From contig JANTGH010000010.1 of NCBI GenBank assembly GCA_024763055.1, positions 1 to 47,227 of the forward strand: a stretch of 47,227 nucleotides of DNA, in the 5' to 3' direction. The translations under genes were made by a program, and so were the position numbers. Shown one piece after another: positions 26,487 to 34,275 of this stretch. The stretch's first letter is position 1, and each line of letters starts with the position of its first letter. The stretch is from Desulfobulbaceae bacterium. Lineage in GTDB: Bacteria > Desulfobacterota > Desulfobulbia > Desulfobulbales > Desulfobulbaceae. The notes under the pieces are model-generated. The model was not told the origin of the DNA and ran no database searches. It saw only the letters and a list, made by a program, of their open reading frames with translations.

Positions 26487-26820
26487 TCCGTCCTCAAAGA
26501 CGATTTTGTATCGTCCGATTTTCATCCACAGTCAATATCTCTCAAAAAAACCTATAAAATTAAATTATTATAGCGTATTTTTCCTGCGGCCTGTCCGATT
26601 TTCGGACAAAAAATTACCTAAAAAGCCCCGTTAAGGAAAAAGCAGTGCTGCACCGGCACCCTTTCCGTCTGCACGAGCCGTTATAACCTGCCGGATAAAC
26701 ATCATTATTCATTTTTCTTCTCCGTTTATTTCCTGTCGGCATCTTGCTTGCTATTCCCTGTATCAGCCGGCGTGGCTCTTGTTCCATTTACTCATCTTTT
26801 CATAGAAAGGAGACGACATT
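26487..26820. other. Regulatory intergenic region ahead of the repeat-protein genes
   Basis: This 334-base gap holds a weak hairpin after the regulator (GACGAT 26500-26505, ATCGTC 26511-26516), a second small dyad GTCCG...CGGAC near 26593-26610 flanked by A/T runs, and a candidate -24/-12 promoter at 26737-26753. No open frame of note is present. GGAG lies about 9 bases before the next start. Confidence 0.5.
26737..26753 (+). promoter_or_regulatory. Candidate sigma54 (-24/-12) promoter
   Basis: The string CGGCATCTTGCTTGCTA keeps the invariant GG (26738-26739) and GC (26750-26751) at the correct 10-base separation; compared with TGGCAC-N5-TTGCW it differs at the first and sixth positions. Transcription would begin near 26762, about 60 bases before the first repeat-protein gene. 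Confidence 0.45.
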
Positions 26821-27396
26821 ATGTTGAAAAAAGCAGCAATCCTTACCCTTGTTCTAATCGGTTCCGCCTCGCTCAGTTTTGCCAACGGGGCAACACATCA
26901 TAACAACAGCCAGACCACCATGATCGGGTCATTCAATGTTGTACCTGCGACAGCGGATACCGAATCGAATTCGGTATCGGCAGGCGACTCTGCTTCCACG
27001 GATACCGGAACCGACGCTGCCGGTGTCGCAACGGATGAGCGCGGATGCAGCACCCTGGTTACCGCCGATATCCATAACAAAATAAAAAAAGCCGGAGACA
27101 TTACCAGTATTGTTGAAAAGGGCAGAAATAATCAGGCCAATGCCGCATCAGTGGTCGTCACCGGTCGAAGCAAGGTTTCCGGCAGCCTGATGAATACGAT
27201 CAACACCAGCGGTGACCTGAAAGCGGTTGTCCGTGGCGGCCGAAACAATCTGGCCAATGCCGGAACCATCTCCGTTAAAGGGGCGGTGTCTTCGGGCACG
27301 GTCATCAATGAGGTAAAAAATACCGGCGATATAACCAGCATCGTGAAACAGGGCCGCAACAACCAGGCCAATGCCGCATCGGTAGCCATTAATTAA
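26821..27396 (+). CDS. Secreted Asn/Gly repeat protein 1
   Basis: A 191-residue protein with a Sec signal peptide (cleavage near SFA-NG). After a Ser/Thr/Asp-rich linker (residues 40-75) come three tandem units of 38-39 residues, each carrying NxI/V-x4-GD(I/L)-x(5)-GRNNxANA followed by a Val/Ser/Gly strand; the G of GRNN falls at residues 101, 140 and 178. Pattern and composition resemble curlin-like or beta-solenoid fibre subunits (compare GxxNxA in CsgA), but I cannot assign a family. It is the first gene of a set with a CsgG-like exporter, supporting a surface fibre or adhesin. GGAG precedes its ATG. Confidence 0.75.
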   Translation: MLKKAAILTLVLIGSASLSFANGATHHNNSQTTMIGSFNVVPATADTESNSVSAGDSASTDTGTDAAGVATDERGCSTLVTADIHNKIKKAGDITSIVEKGRNNQANAASVVVTGRSKVSGSLMNTINTSGDLKAVVRGGRNNLANAGTISVKGAVSSGTVINEVKNTGDITSIVKQGRNNQANAASVAIN

Positions 27397-27411
27397 TTGT
27401 CAGACAAAAGA

Positions 27412-27453
27412 GCCTGTTTCGACCGATGACTGCGGCTACCGGGAGAAACAGGC
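27412..27453 (+). other. Intercistronic inverted repeat
   Basis: A perfect 9-bp inverted repeat, gcctgtttc (27412-27420) and gaaacaggc (27445-27453), with a 24-base loop lies between the two repeat-protein genes, 16 bases after the first stop and about 20 before the second start. There is no T-run, so it may stabilise or process mRNA and set the ratio of the two products. Confidence 0.45.
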
Positions 27454-27472
27454 AAGTTCACGGGAGAATACA

Positions 27473-28069
27473 ATGAAAATTACCGGCATTGCTTTTTCAC
27501 TCTGCCTGCTCTGCTGCCCGATTTCCGGACAGTGCTCGGACCTTCTTGGCCTCCATGTGCGCAACACCGTAACAAACGGATCGTATACCGCAAAAACAAG
27601 GGGAAACAACAATGAGGTCAATGCCGGATCGGTACGGATCGCCCATTCCAGCGGCGGACGAATCTCAAACACCGTCCATGCCGACGGCACAATTTCCGCC
27701 ACCGCTTCCGGAAACCGAAACCGCATAAATTCCGCCTCCGTTATTCTGCGCGACGCTACCGCCGACAAAATAAACAACCAGATCGAAACCGGCAGCATAA
27801 CAAACAATGTTCACGGCGATGACAACATCAGTAATATCGGCTCGGTCATCCTGGATAATTCCGCTGCAGGCACCATTGACTACTCCCTGCGGGCAGGGAA
27901 GGTGCAGAGCAGCATACGCGGCGGCAACAACCGGCTTAACGTCGGCTCGGTGCAGATCGGCAATACCGACCATGGCAATATTTCAGAACATGTTGACATG
28001 GACAATGTCTCGGTCTCCGTCGCCGGCAACAACAAAGATATAGCCGTTGATTCGGTCGTGATTGAATAA
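27473..28069 (+). CDS. Secreted Asn/Gly repeat protein 2
   Basis: A 198-residue protein with a signal peptide (hydrophobic to residue 19, cleavage near GQC-SD) and almost nothing but repeats afterwards. Five units of 35-36 residues each show N-x-V/I...G-x-I...G(N/D)xN-x(2)N-x-(G/A)SV-x-I; the SV dipeptides fall at residues 53, 89, 124, 159 and 194. The register is close to that of repeat protein 1 upstream, so the two may co-assemble as major and minor fibre subunits. GGGAG lies 6 bases before the ATG. Confidence 0.75.
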   Translation: MKITGIAFSLCLLCCPISGQCSDLLGLHVRNTVTNGSYTAKTRGNNNEVNAGSVRIAHSSGGRISNTVHADGTISATASGNRNRINSASVILRDATADKINNQIETGSITNNVHGDDNISNIGSVILDNSAAGTIDYSLRAGKVQSSIRGGNNRLNVGSVQIGNTDHGNISEHVDMDNVSVSVAGNNKDIAVDSVVIE

Positions 28070-28093
28070 AGCATGTCCAGGGAGATCTTATCC

Positions 28094-28429
28094 ATGAAAC
28101 AGTCCATTTCTTTTTTTCTATTCGCCATGCTGTCATGCGGCAGTTTCTGGGCCCCCTGCCGGGCCGATGATCTTGACGACGGCATTGCCATTGATGATTC
28201 CCTAATAGAATACGACCAGATCGGCGACTCTATTGAACCGAACTATTCCTATATTGCCCTCCGGGCTCAAAGTAATGTCGCCGCCCGCTCGGATGCCGGG
28301 ACAGACGACCTGGTGACCGGCGAGGGTTCGGTTTTGAATTCCGTTATCCTTGAAGCGGGAGCCACGGTCCAGGGCGACATCTATATTATAGACCAGTCAA
28401 GGGGCGACAAGACAATCATCACCCAATAG
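28094..28429 (+). CDS. Small secreted protein of the repeat-protein locus
   Basis: A 111-residue protein with a signal peptide (MKQSISFFLFAMLS, cleavage near CRA-DD), an acidic segment and a C-terminal part reading GSVLNSVILEAGATVQGDI, which resembles a single unit of the neighbouring repeat proteins. GGGAG lies 9 bases before the ATG at 28094; an upstream in-frame ATG at 28073 lacks one and spoils the signal peptide. It could be a fibre cap, nucleator or chaperone; no family is recognised. Confidence 0.6.
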   Translation: MKQSISFFLFAMLSCGSFWAPCRADDLDDGIAIDDSLIEYDQIGDSIEPNYSYIALRAQSNVAARSDAGTDDLVTGEGSVLNSVILEAGATVQGDIYIIDQSRGDKTIITQ

Positions 28430-28486
28430 CAATCAATGCAAATTTAATCAAAAGATTAAAAAAATTTTCAATCAGGGGTAAACGTT

Positions 28487-29812
28487 ATGCCAACTCCACA
28501 CTTCAAACCACCCGGATTTTCCACCCTCCGATACTCTTTCTTTTTACTAATCGCGCTTACCCTGCTGCCCGCCTGCGCCAAAATTGATCCACGACAGGTT
28601 GAAGTGGAAATACCCCATGAGGATCCTGTTGTTAAAAGGACCTCCTTTGACCAGGCCTTACACGACCTCGGAACAATGACCGAGGTCTATGGCAAAAGAG
28701 TCATGATTCAAGGCAAGGACATTGTCGATAATACAGGCACTTCAAAATACGGCTTTGGGGAAATCCCGCGCGATATTACCGAAATGACCAAAAGCGCCCT
28801 CAACGCCATCGGCGGCAACGTAGTCTACATCCCCTACAGTCCCGTTTTTTTAAATAATGAAGTCGTCACCGGGTATTCGAGTTTTCAGCATAAATATATT
28901 CCCGACGTTGTGTTATCCGGCGGCATCACCGAATTTGACCGCGGTCTGCAGACGAAGGAACGGGGCACGGATTTCGGCATAACAACACGTCCCTTTAATG
29001 TTAATGAATCATGGGTGCCGGGAGATGTGCTGAGCGCTGATTACAGCCAGGGCAGCAAGGGCAGCCTTGCCCGTATTACCCTGGATTTCAACCTCATTGA
29101 TTTCAAGACCATGTCCGGAATCGGCAGGATGCAGACAGTGAACTCCATTAATGTCTACAAGGCGCTCGCGGAAAAAGAGCTGGGCTTTACCATTTTCGGC
29201 CCCACCTTCGGGTTCAAGGGCACGGTAAAAAAAGTCCAGGGCCGCCACGCGGCCATCCGGCTGCTGGTCCAATCAAGCGTTATGCAGGTGGTCGGAAAAT
29301 ACCTGCATGTTCCCTACTGGAAACTGCTGTCCGGCGCCCAACCCGATCCTGTTGTCACTGACAAGGTGCGCCGGGATTTCCTGCGGCTCAGCTCCCGAAG
29401 CCGGATCCGGGAAATACAATCCATCCTCTTTCTCAAAGGTTTCCCCGTACCGGTTGACGGCACGTTAAACCCGGCAACCATGCAGGCCCTGCGCAAAGTA
29501 AAACCTGGATCAAATCCGGTTACGGCGGCCACGGACACCGCCACCTATATTGAGATCTGGGAATCGCTGGCTGACAATCTTGACCAGGCCCTGGGACGGC
29601 GGGCGCTCCTTGTCAGCAAACTGCAAAAACATCCTTCCAGAAGAAAAGCCAGGGTTTCCCGAAGACAATCCAAACAATCCGCCGGGAAAATCACTGCCGA
29701 CAACAGGCATAAAGGTGATGCATCCGACCAGGATATTGATCGACTGTTACGCAAATTTGACCTTGGAAACGGTTCCACATCAGCAGAGGCATTTATCAAT
29801 GAAAGAAAATAA
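28487..29812 (+). CDS. CsgG-like lipoprotein with peptidoglycan-binding domain
   Basis: A 441-residue lipoprotein: hydrophobic signal and lipobox LPAC with Cys30. Residues about 45-283 have the CsgG/HfaB pattern: a GKDIVDNTG start, PRDITEMTKSALNAIGG, a DVVLSGGITEFDRG strand, ITLDFNLIDFKTM, and a terminal AIRLLVQSSVMQVVGKYL helix. CsgG forms the outer-membrane secretion pore for curli; HfaB does this for holdfast anchor proteins. Residues about 300-340 form a PG_binding_1 domain (IREIQSILFLKGFPVPVDGTLNPATMQAL), a fusion not found in E. coli CsgG. A basic Ser-rich tail follows. The assignment is by reading only. Confidence 0.65.
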   Translation: MPTPHFKPPGFSTLRYSFFLLIALTLLPACAKIDPRQVEVEIPHEDPVVKRTSFDQALHDLGTMTEVYGKRVMIQGKDIVDNTGTSKYGFGEIPRDITEMTKSALNAIGGNVVYIPYSPVFLNNEVVTGYSSFQHKYIPDVVLSGGITEFDRGLQTKERGTDFGITTRPFNVNESWVPGDVLSADYSQGSKGSLARITLDFNLIDFKTMSGIGRMQTVNSINVYKALAEKELGFTIFGPTFGFKGTVKKVQGRHAAIRLLVQSSVMQVVGKYLHVPYWKLLSGAQPDPVVTDKVRRDFLRLSSRSRIREIQSILFLKGFPVPVDGTLNPATMQALRKVKPGSNPVTAATDTATYIEIWESLADNLDQALGRRALLVSKLQKHPSRRKARVSRRQSKQSAGKITADNRHKGDASDQDIDRLLRKFDLGNGSTSAEAFINERK

Positions 29813-30173
29813 TTATCTCATAATAAAGGGTTTTTCCATCGGTGTCATCGCATCCCTGATTCTCATCGCCCTGATGGGCGCGGTCCGTACCGACCAGACC
29901 CCGGGTGAGCCGATCAGCGTCATTCATGGCACAGACAAAGTGGACGTCCCCCTTGCCCGGAACGGCAGGTATCAGGTCACCTCCTGTTCTTTTCTCCCCG
30001 GTTCCGGAAAAAACGGCGGCTACGGTGTTTTTGTCATTGATACCACCACGGGCGTCACTAAGGCTGCCTATGTCACCTTTGTCGATAACCGGGGAAAAAC
30101 CGTCAATGTCAACCAATTGGGAAGACCGTTTTCCCGGATCAAGACCAGCGGCCGGCAAGGAAACCATTATTGA
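29799..30173 (+). CDS. Small membrane-anchored protein downstream of the CsgG-like gene
   Basis: A 124-residue protein with one N-terminal hydrophobic anchor (residues 8-28) and an extracytoplasmic beta-rich part with GVFVIDTTTGVTKAAYVTF. The ATG at 29799 overlaps the end of the CsgG-like gene by 14 bases and has GAGG about 9 bases upstream, implying coupling; the longer open frame to 29550 lies antiparallel in meaning to the CsgG-like gene and is not credible. Possibly an accessory factor playing a CsgE/CsgF-like part, which is pure inference. Its stop codon coincides with the left end of an inverted-repeat element. Confidence 0.6.
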   Translation: MKENNYLIIKGFSIGVIASLILIALMGAVRTDQTPGEPISVIHGTDKVDVPLARNGRYQVTSCSFLPGSGKNGGYGVFVIDTTTGVTKAAYVTFVDNRGKTVNVNQLGRPFSRIKTSGRQGNHY

Positions 30174-30349
30174 TGGCGTCGTAAAAACGTCGATCTACTG
30201 CGTCGTGTGTTCTGGGACGATTCACAACATACTACCTGTATAGTTGAGACCCGTCCCTGAACACTACTCCTCGGAGTCTACGCTTACCTGTATATCTGTG
30301 TTTTTACTTAGCCATCTTTGAGCATATTAAGACTTTTTACGGATCCATC
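30172..30349. repeat. MITE-like inverted-repeat element C
   Basis: A 178-bp element whose left end gatggcgtcgtaaaaacgtc (30172-30191) and right end gactttttacggatccatc (30331-30349) are inverted repeats with one gap and few mismatches. A nested pair, gtgttctgggacga (30207-30220) and ccgtccctgaacac (30251-30264), matches at 12 of 14 positions, so the element can form a branched cruciform. The 18-bp core cggagtctacgcttacct occurs at 30272-30289. It separates the secretion genes from the VWA-kinase genes and overlaps the stop codon on its left. Confidence 0.75.
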
Positions 30350-30417
30350 ATTATTAACAATTCGACAAAAAATAATGCACTAAAAACTGAATGCATCCAC
30401 GAAAAAAGGAGAACAAA

Positions 30418-31575
30418 ATGAATACACAATTATTCAAAACCATCCGGTGGTTTGTACCGGCAATTGCGGCCATGATGCTGACTATCGGACTTTCAGCCGG
30501 ATACGGGCATGCGGCGACCAAGGCCGCTCCCAATCTTCAGGGATACGGGCTGAAAATCTTTCGGGTGGAATCCGGCCTGTACCCCTTTGTTCATGTCTAT
30601 ATCCGCACCTTTGACCAGAAGATGAACCCCTTGCTGAATCTGAACAAAATGAATATCGGCATGATGGTCAAGGGACGGGTCTATGATCCCGATAAAAATC
30701 AATATATCATCCAGCCGCTGCAGAAACGCGGCGAGGCGGTACGCTCCGTCCTGGTCATCGACACTTCAAAAACCATGAAAGGGATTCCCTTTGAGGCCGC
30801 CCTGCGGGCGGCGGCCAGGTTCATTGACGCCAAGCGGCCGCAGGACCAGGTGGCTATCATTGCCCTTGATGATAACAGTGAAGGATATAGCATTGTTTCC
30901 AATTTTGAACGTGATTACGGAACACTGGGACGTCGACTTGCCGACCTGCACGCAACCGGTGAAAAAACCCGGCTTTATGACGGCATCGCCGCGGCCATGG
31001 AGCTGACTGCCGGTTCAGGGCCGGGCAGCGACGCCCTGAGTAAAGAAGATTATATCGTCTCCTCCTCCATTATTGTCCTCTCCGACGGCAAGGATGAAAA
31101 CAGCGCCGTCAGCCGCTCGGATCTTATGACCAGGATTTCGACTATGAAACTGCCGATTCCCCTGTTTTCCATAGCCTTTTCCAAAATAGGCGAGAAACAC
31201 CTTCGCAACCTGCAGGCCTTGTCGAAAAACACCTTCGGAAAATATTATCGAATCGACCAAAAATATAACAACATCACTCGCAGTGTTGAGGATATTCAAA
31301 ATATCCTGCAAAGTGATTATGTGCTTACCTTTCGCGCCTATGTTCCCGTGGACGGAGAAAAACACAGCCTGAAAGTCGGCATAGAATATCCCACCGGCAG
31401 CGGCAAGATGCGGTATGACGGCGGAACCTTTGAAGCGCTCGAACCCCCTCCTCTGCCCCAAATCCTCGCCGCCCAGGACAAACTGGACAAGATTCTGCCC
31501 AACTTGCAGGGCAACAGTCCCTACCTGCTCAATCCCTATACAACGGGCCCGAAAGCCCTGGCCCTGTCGCGGTAA
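30418..31575 (+). CDS. Secreted von Willebrand factor A domain protein
   Basis: A 385-residue protein with a signal peptide (cleavage near GHA-AT). A short N-terminal beta region leads to a VWA domain whose metal-binding MIDAS begins DTSKT (Asp115), a Thr-for-Ser variant of DxSxS; further MIDAS residues are likely in EKTRLYDG and VLSDGKDENS. A C-terminal beta domain follows (RAYVPVDGEKHSLKVGI). GGAG lies close before the ATG at 30418. VWA proteins in phosphorylation loci often act as assembly or binding scaffolds; 30 bases separate it from the FHA-ABC gene. Confidence 0.82.
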   Translation: MNTQLFKTIRWFVPAIAAMMLTIGLSAGYGHAATKAAPNLQGYGLKIFRVESGLYPFVHVYIRTFDQKMNPLLNLNKMNIGMMVKGRVYDPDKNQYIIQPLQKRGEAVRSVLVIDTSKTMKGIPFEAALRAAARFIDAKRPQDQVAIIALDDNSEGYSIVSNFERDYGTLGRRLADLHATGEKTRLYDGIAAAMELTAGSGPGSDALSKEDYIVSSSIIVLSDGKDENSAVSRSDLMTRISTMKLPIPLFSIAFSKIGEKHLRNLQALSKNTFGKYYRIDQKYNNITRSVEDIQNILQSDYVLTFRAYVPVDGEKHSLKVGIEYPTGSGKMRYDGGTFEALEPPPLPQILAAQDKLDKILPNLQGNSPYLLNPYTTGPKALALSR

Positions 31576-31605
31576 TTCTTCAAGATTTTCTATCACCCCT
31601 TTTTT

Positions 31606-34242
31606 ATGACCAAACAGCGGTCTCCATCACACATCGACCCTCGCCATCAAGGCAAGAGTCGATGTTCAGTATCTGCCTTTCTGCAGACAAGTGGACCGGG
31701 GCCGGACTGCAGAATGTATCCGCTCACCGGCAAACCGCTCATCATAGGGCGGGACTCTGAAGAATGTGATATCATCCTTACGGGAGAATCCATTTCCAGG
31801 ACCCATGCCCGTATTGAGTCGCTGGACAATGGCGGGTTCCGGATCACCAATCTTGAATCGACCAATGGTCTTTATCTCAATACGAAAAAGATCAACACCT
31901 CCTGTCTGATTACCCACAACGATATCATAGGGCTCGGCTGCCCGGGCACCGCCCACCTGCGTTTTCTTCACGCCCCGTGTGACCGGCTGCCCCAGGCTGA
32001 TATTCTCCCGCCTCAATCACTGTGGACCATCGGCCGCCGTCCGGACTGCGACATCTGCCTGCCGTTCATCCCCACGGTCAGCGGCCATCACGCCACCCTG
32101 CAGGCCCAAGGCGGAAAACTTCAACTCATTGACAAGTCAAGTCTGAACGGAACCTGGGTCAACGGCCGACCTGTTCAATCGGCATCACTTGATTGCAATG
32201 ATATCGTTGTTATCGGCACAACCGAGCTACGCTGTCACCTGTTAAAGAACGGCGCCTTGCAGGTGGAGCGTCGACAGCGAGCCGGGAAACTCCGTCTCAG
32301 CTGCTCAGGCCTCACCTGCGAATCAGGAAAAGAAAAATCGCCCATACTCAAGAATATAGACCTGGTGATCACTCCCGGTGAATTTGTGGGTATTTTAGGC
32401 CCAAGCGGCGCGGGAAAGACGACCCTGCTGCAAAGTCTCAGCGGCCGGCGGCTCCCGGATTCCGGCACGGTACTGCTTGACGATACTCCGCTGTACGATA
32501 CCAGAGCGATGTTTCGCAATCAGCTCGGCTATGTGCCCCAGGATGATATTCTCCACCCGGAACTGAGTGTCGAGGTGAGCCTGAATGCTATTGCCCGGCT
32601 TCGTTTGCCACTGGATATTACTCTTGACCAGCGTCAGGACATTGTCAACCGGATCCTTATTCTTCTTGACCTGAACAGGGTGCGCAGCTTACGAATTGGT
32701 CAGCTCAGCGGCGGACAGCGCAAACGGGTATCAATTGGGGCGGAGCTGATCACCCGGCCGGGTCTGTTGTATCTCGACGAGCCCGTATCCGGACTTGATC
32801 CCGGGATTGCCGCCAAGCTCATGCTTCATTTCAAAACCATGACCAGGGCCGGCACCACGGTCATCATGACCACCCACAGTTTAGATGCCCTTGAACTCGT
32901 CGACAAAATTGTTCTGCTCGCCAAGGGTGAAATGGTATTTTTCGGCACTCCGGCGGAGGCAATGGACTTTTTTTCCGAACAGACAGGCCATTTGATTGCC
33001 GAACCGGTGGAGCTTTTCCATCTCCTGGACAGAGGAGTGATCAAAGAATCGCTTTCTTCACCTTCACAGGGCCACATAAGTCGCCGAACCCTTGCGATTC
33101 TGTACGCTGAAAGATACCGAAAATCCCCCTATTATAACGCAAACATCCGCAATAAAAATCCCCGGCTGCAAAACACCCTGATCACACGCCGGCAACAGGA
33201 AATGGGCGTCATTACTGCCCGGCCATCCAATCATCTAACCGGGGCTATTGAAAAAAAAGGGCGTTTCCCCTTCTCCCCTGCCCACTGGTACTGTCTCTCC
33301 AGGCGCCACATCATGATCAGGCTCGGCGCTCCGAAACGTATCATCACCTACGCGCTGATTCCCGTGCTTCTGGCCCTCGTGACCCTGACTCTGGACATCA
33401 AGGGTTTCCCAAATCAACAAATCAGCGCCATGCGCAGGCAATCCGTGGAGTTACAGTTGCGACATGACGGGCCACAACTCGAGGTTACGATAAAAAAACT
33501 GCTGTCTCCCGAGGGAATTCTTGATTCCAGGCCAGCCTGGCGGATTATCCATGCCCTGCGCTACGAGGGACCCGCCAACCTGCCGGTACCTATCAGTGTT
33601 CTTTTGATGGGCATTATGACCGCTGTTTTTTTAGGTACTGTTTCGAGCTGTCTTGAACTTTCCCCGGAGCGGCAAATTTATCTGCGGGAACGGATGGCCG
33701 GAATGCGTATTTTTGATTATATCGCCTCAAAACTGCCGTTCTGCCTGACCATAACCGGGCTGCAATGCCTTCTCTTTATCAGCTGCTGCGCCCTGCATCC
33801 AAACCTTGGCCGCCTGCCCTTCCTGCCGATCTACTGTACCCTTGTCCTTGTGGCCTGGACTTCGGTCGCCACGGGATTGTTTATCAGCAGCCTCGACCCG
33901 ACCCCGGGCCGATTTTCCGTTTTGCTTGCTGTTGCCGCCGTCCTGCCGCAACTCATCCTCTCCGGCGGCCTGGGACCCAACTTTTTCGCGGATATGCACA
34001 CGATAACCCGCATCCCGGCATCACTGCTTCCCGCAAAATGGGGTCTTGCCATGGAATTAACCGCTGTCTATGACAGCAACCCCAACACAGCCCTCTCCTG
34101 GATACCGGATTGTATTGAACAGGTAATCGGATTTGACTATGGAAGTTCAGTTTACTATCATGGAACCAGTGTCCTGGCAGTCCAGTCTCTTGTCTGGCTG
34201 CTGCTCTGCGCCTGGCTCCTGAAACGGCGCGATCCTCTCTGA
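31606..34242 (+). CDS. FHA-FHA-ABC transporter fusion (ABCG/Rv1747-like)
   Basis: An 878-residue half-transporter. FHA domain 1 spans about residues 38-115 (IIGRDSEECD, SISRTHARI, ESTNGLYL), FHA domain 2 about 138-210 (IGRRPDCDI, SGHHATLQ, SSLNGTWVNG). The ABC domain (about 230-460) has Walker A GPSGAGKT (265-272), signature LSGGQRKRVS from 367 and Walker B LLYLDEP (387-393). The C-terminal ~300 residues hold six hydrophobic segments of the ABC2 type. Mycobacterial Rv1747 has the same order and is phosphorylated by PknF. The adjacent kinase and phosphatase here imply a similar control. Substrate unknown. Confidence 0.92.
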   Translation: MTKQRSPSHIDPRHQGKSRCSVSAFLQTSGPGPDCRMYPLTGKPLIIGRDSEECDIILTGESISRTHARIESLDNGGFRITNLESTNGLYLNTKKINTSCLITHNDIIGLGCPGTAHLRFLHAPCDRLPQADILPPQSLWTIGRRPDCDICLPFIPTVSGHHATLQAQGGKLQLIDKSSLNGTWVNGRPVQSASLDCNDIVVIGTTELRCHLLKNGALQVERRQRAGKLRLSCSGLTCESGKEKSPILKNIDLVITPGEFVGILGPSGAGKTTLLQSLSGRRLPDSGTVLLDDTPLYDTRAMFRNQLGYVPQDDILHPELSVEVSLNAIARLRLPLDITLDQRQDIVNRILILLDLNRVRSLRIGQLSGGQRKRVSIGAELITRPGLLYLDEPVSGLDPGIAAKLMLHFKTMTRAGTTVIMTTHSLDALELVDKIVLLAKGEMVFFGTPAEAMDFFSEQTGHLIAEPVELFHLLDRGVIKESLSSPSQGHISRRTLAILYAERYRKSPYYNANIRNKNPRLQNTLITRRQQEMGVITARPSNHLTGAIEKKGRFPFSPAHWYCLSRRHIMIRLGAPKRIITYALIPVLLALVTLTLDIKGFPNQQISAMRRQSVELQLRHDGPQLEVTIKKLLSPEGILDSRPAWRIIHALRYEGPANLPVPISVLLMGIMTAVFLGTVSSCLELSPERQIYLRERMAGMRIFDYIASKLPFCLTITGLQCLLFISCCALHPNLGRLPFLPIYCTLVLVAWTSVATGLFISSLDPTPGRFSVLLAVAAVLPQLILSGGLGPNFFADMHTITRIPASLLPAKWGLAMELTAVYDSNPNTALSWIPDCIEQVIGFDYGSSVYYHGTSVLAVQSLVWLLLCAWLLKRRDPL

Positions 34243-34275
34243 AACACTGTCACCCCGACAGAGGGAAGGTAACGC

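Noticed and set aside
29550-29798. Upstream extension of the small membrane gene inside the CsgG-like gene
   Set aside because: It lies in a different frame of the CsgG-like coding sequence with no homology, while the ATG at 29799 has a ribosome site and a clean membrane anchor.
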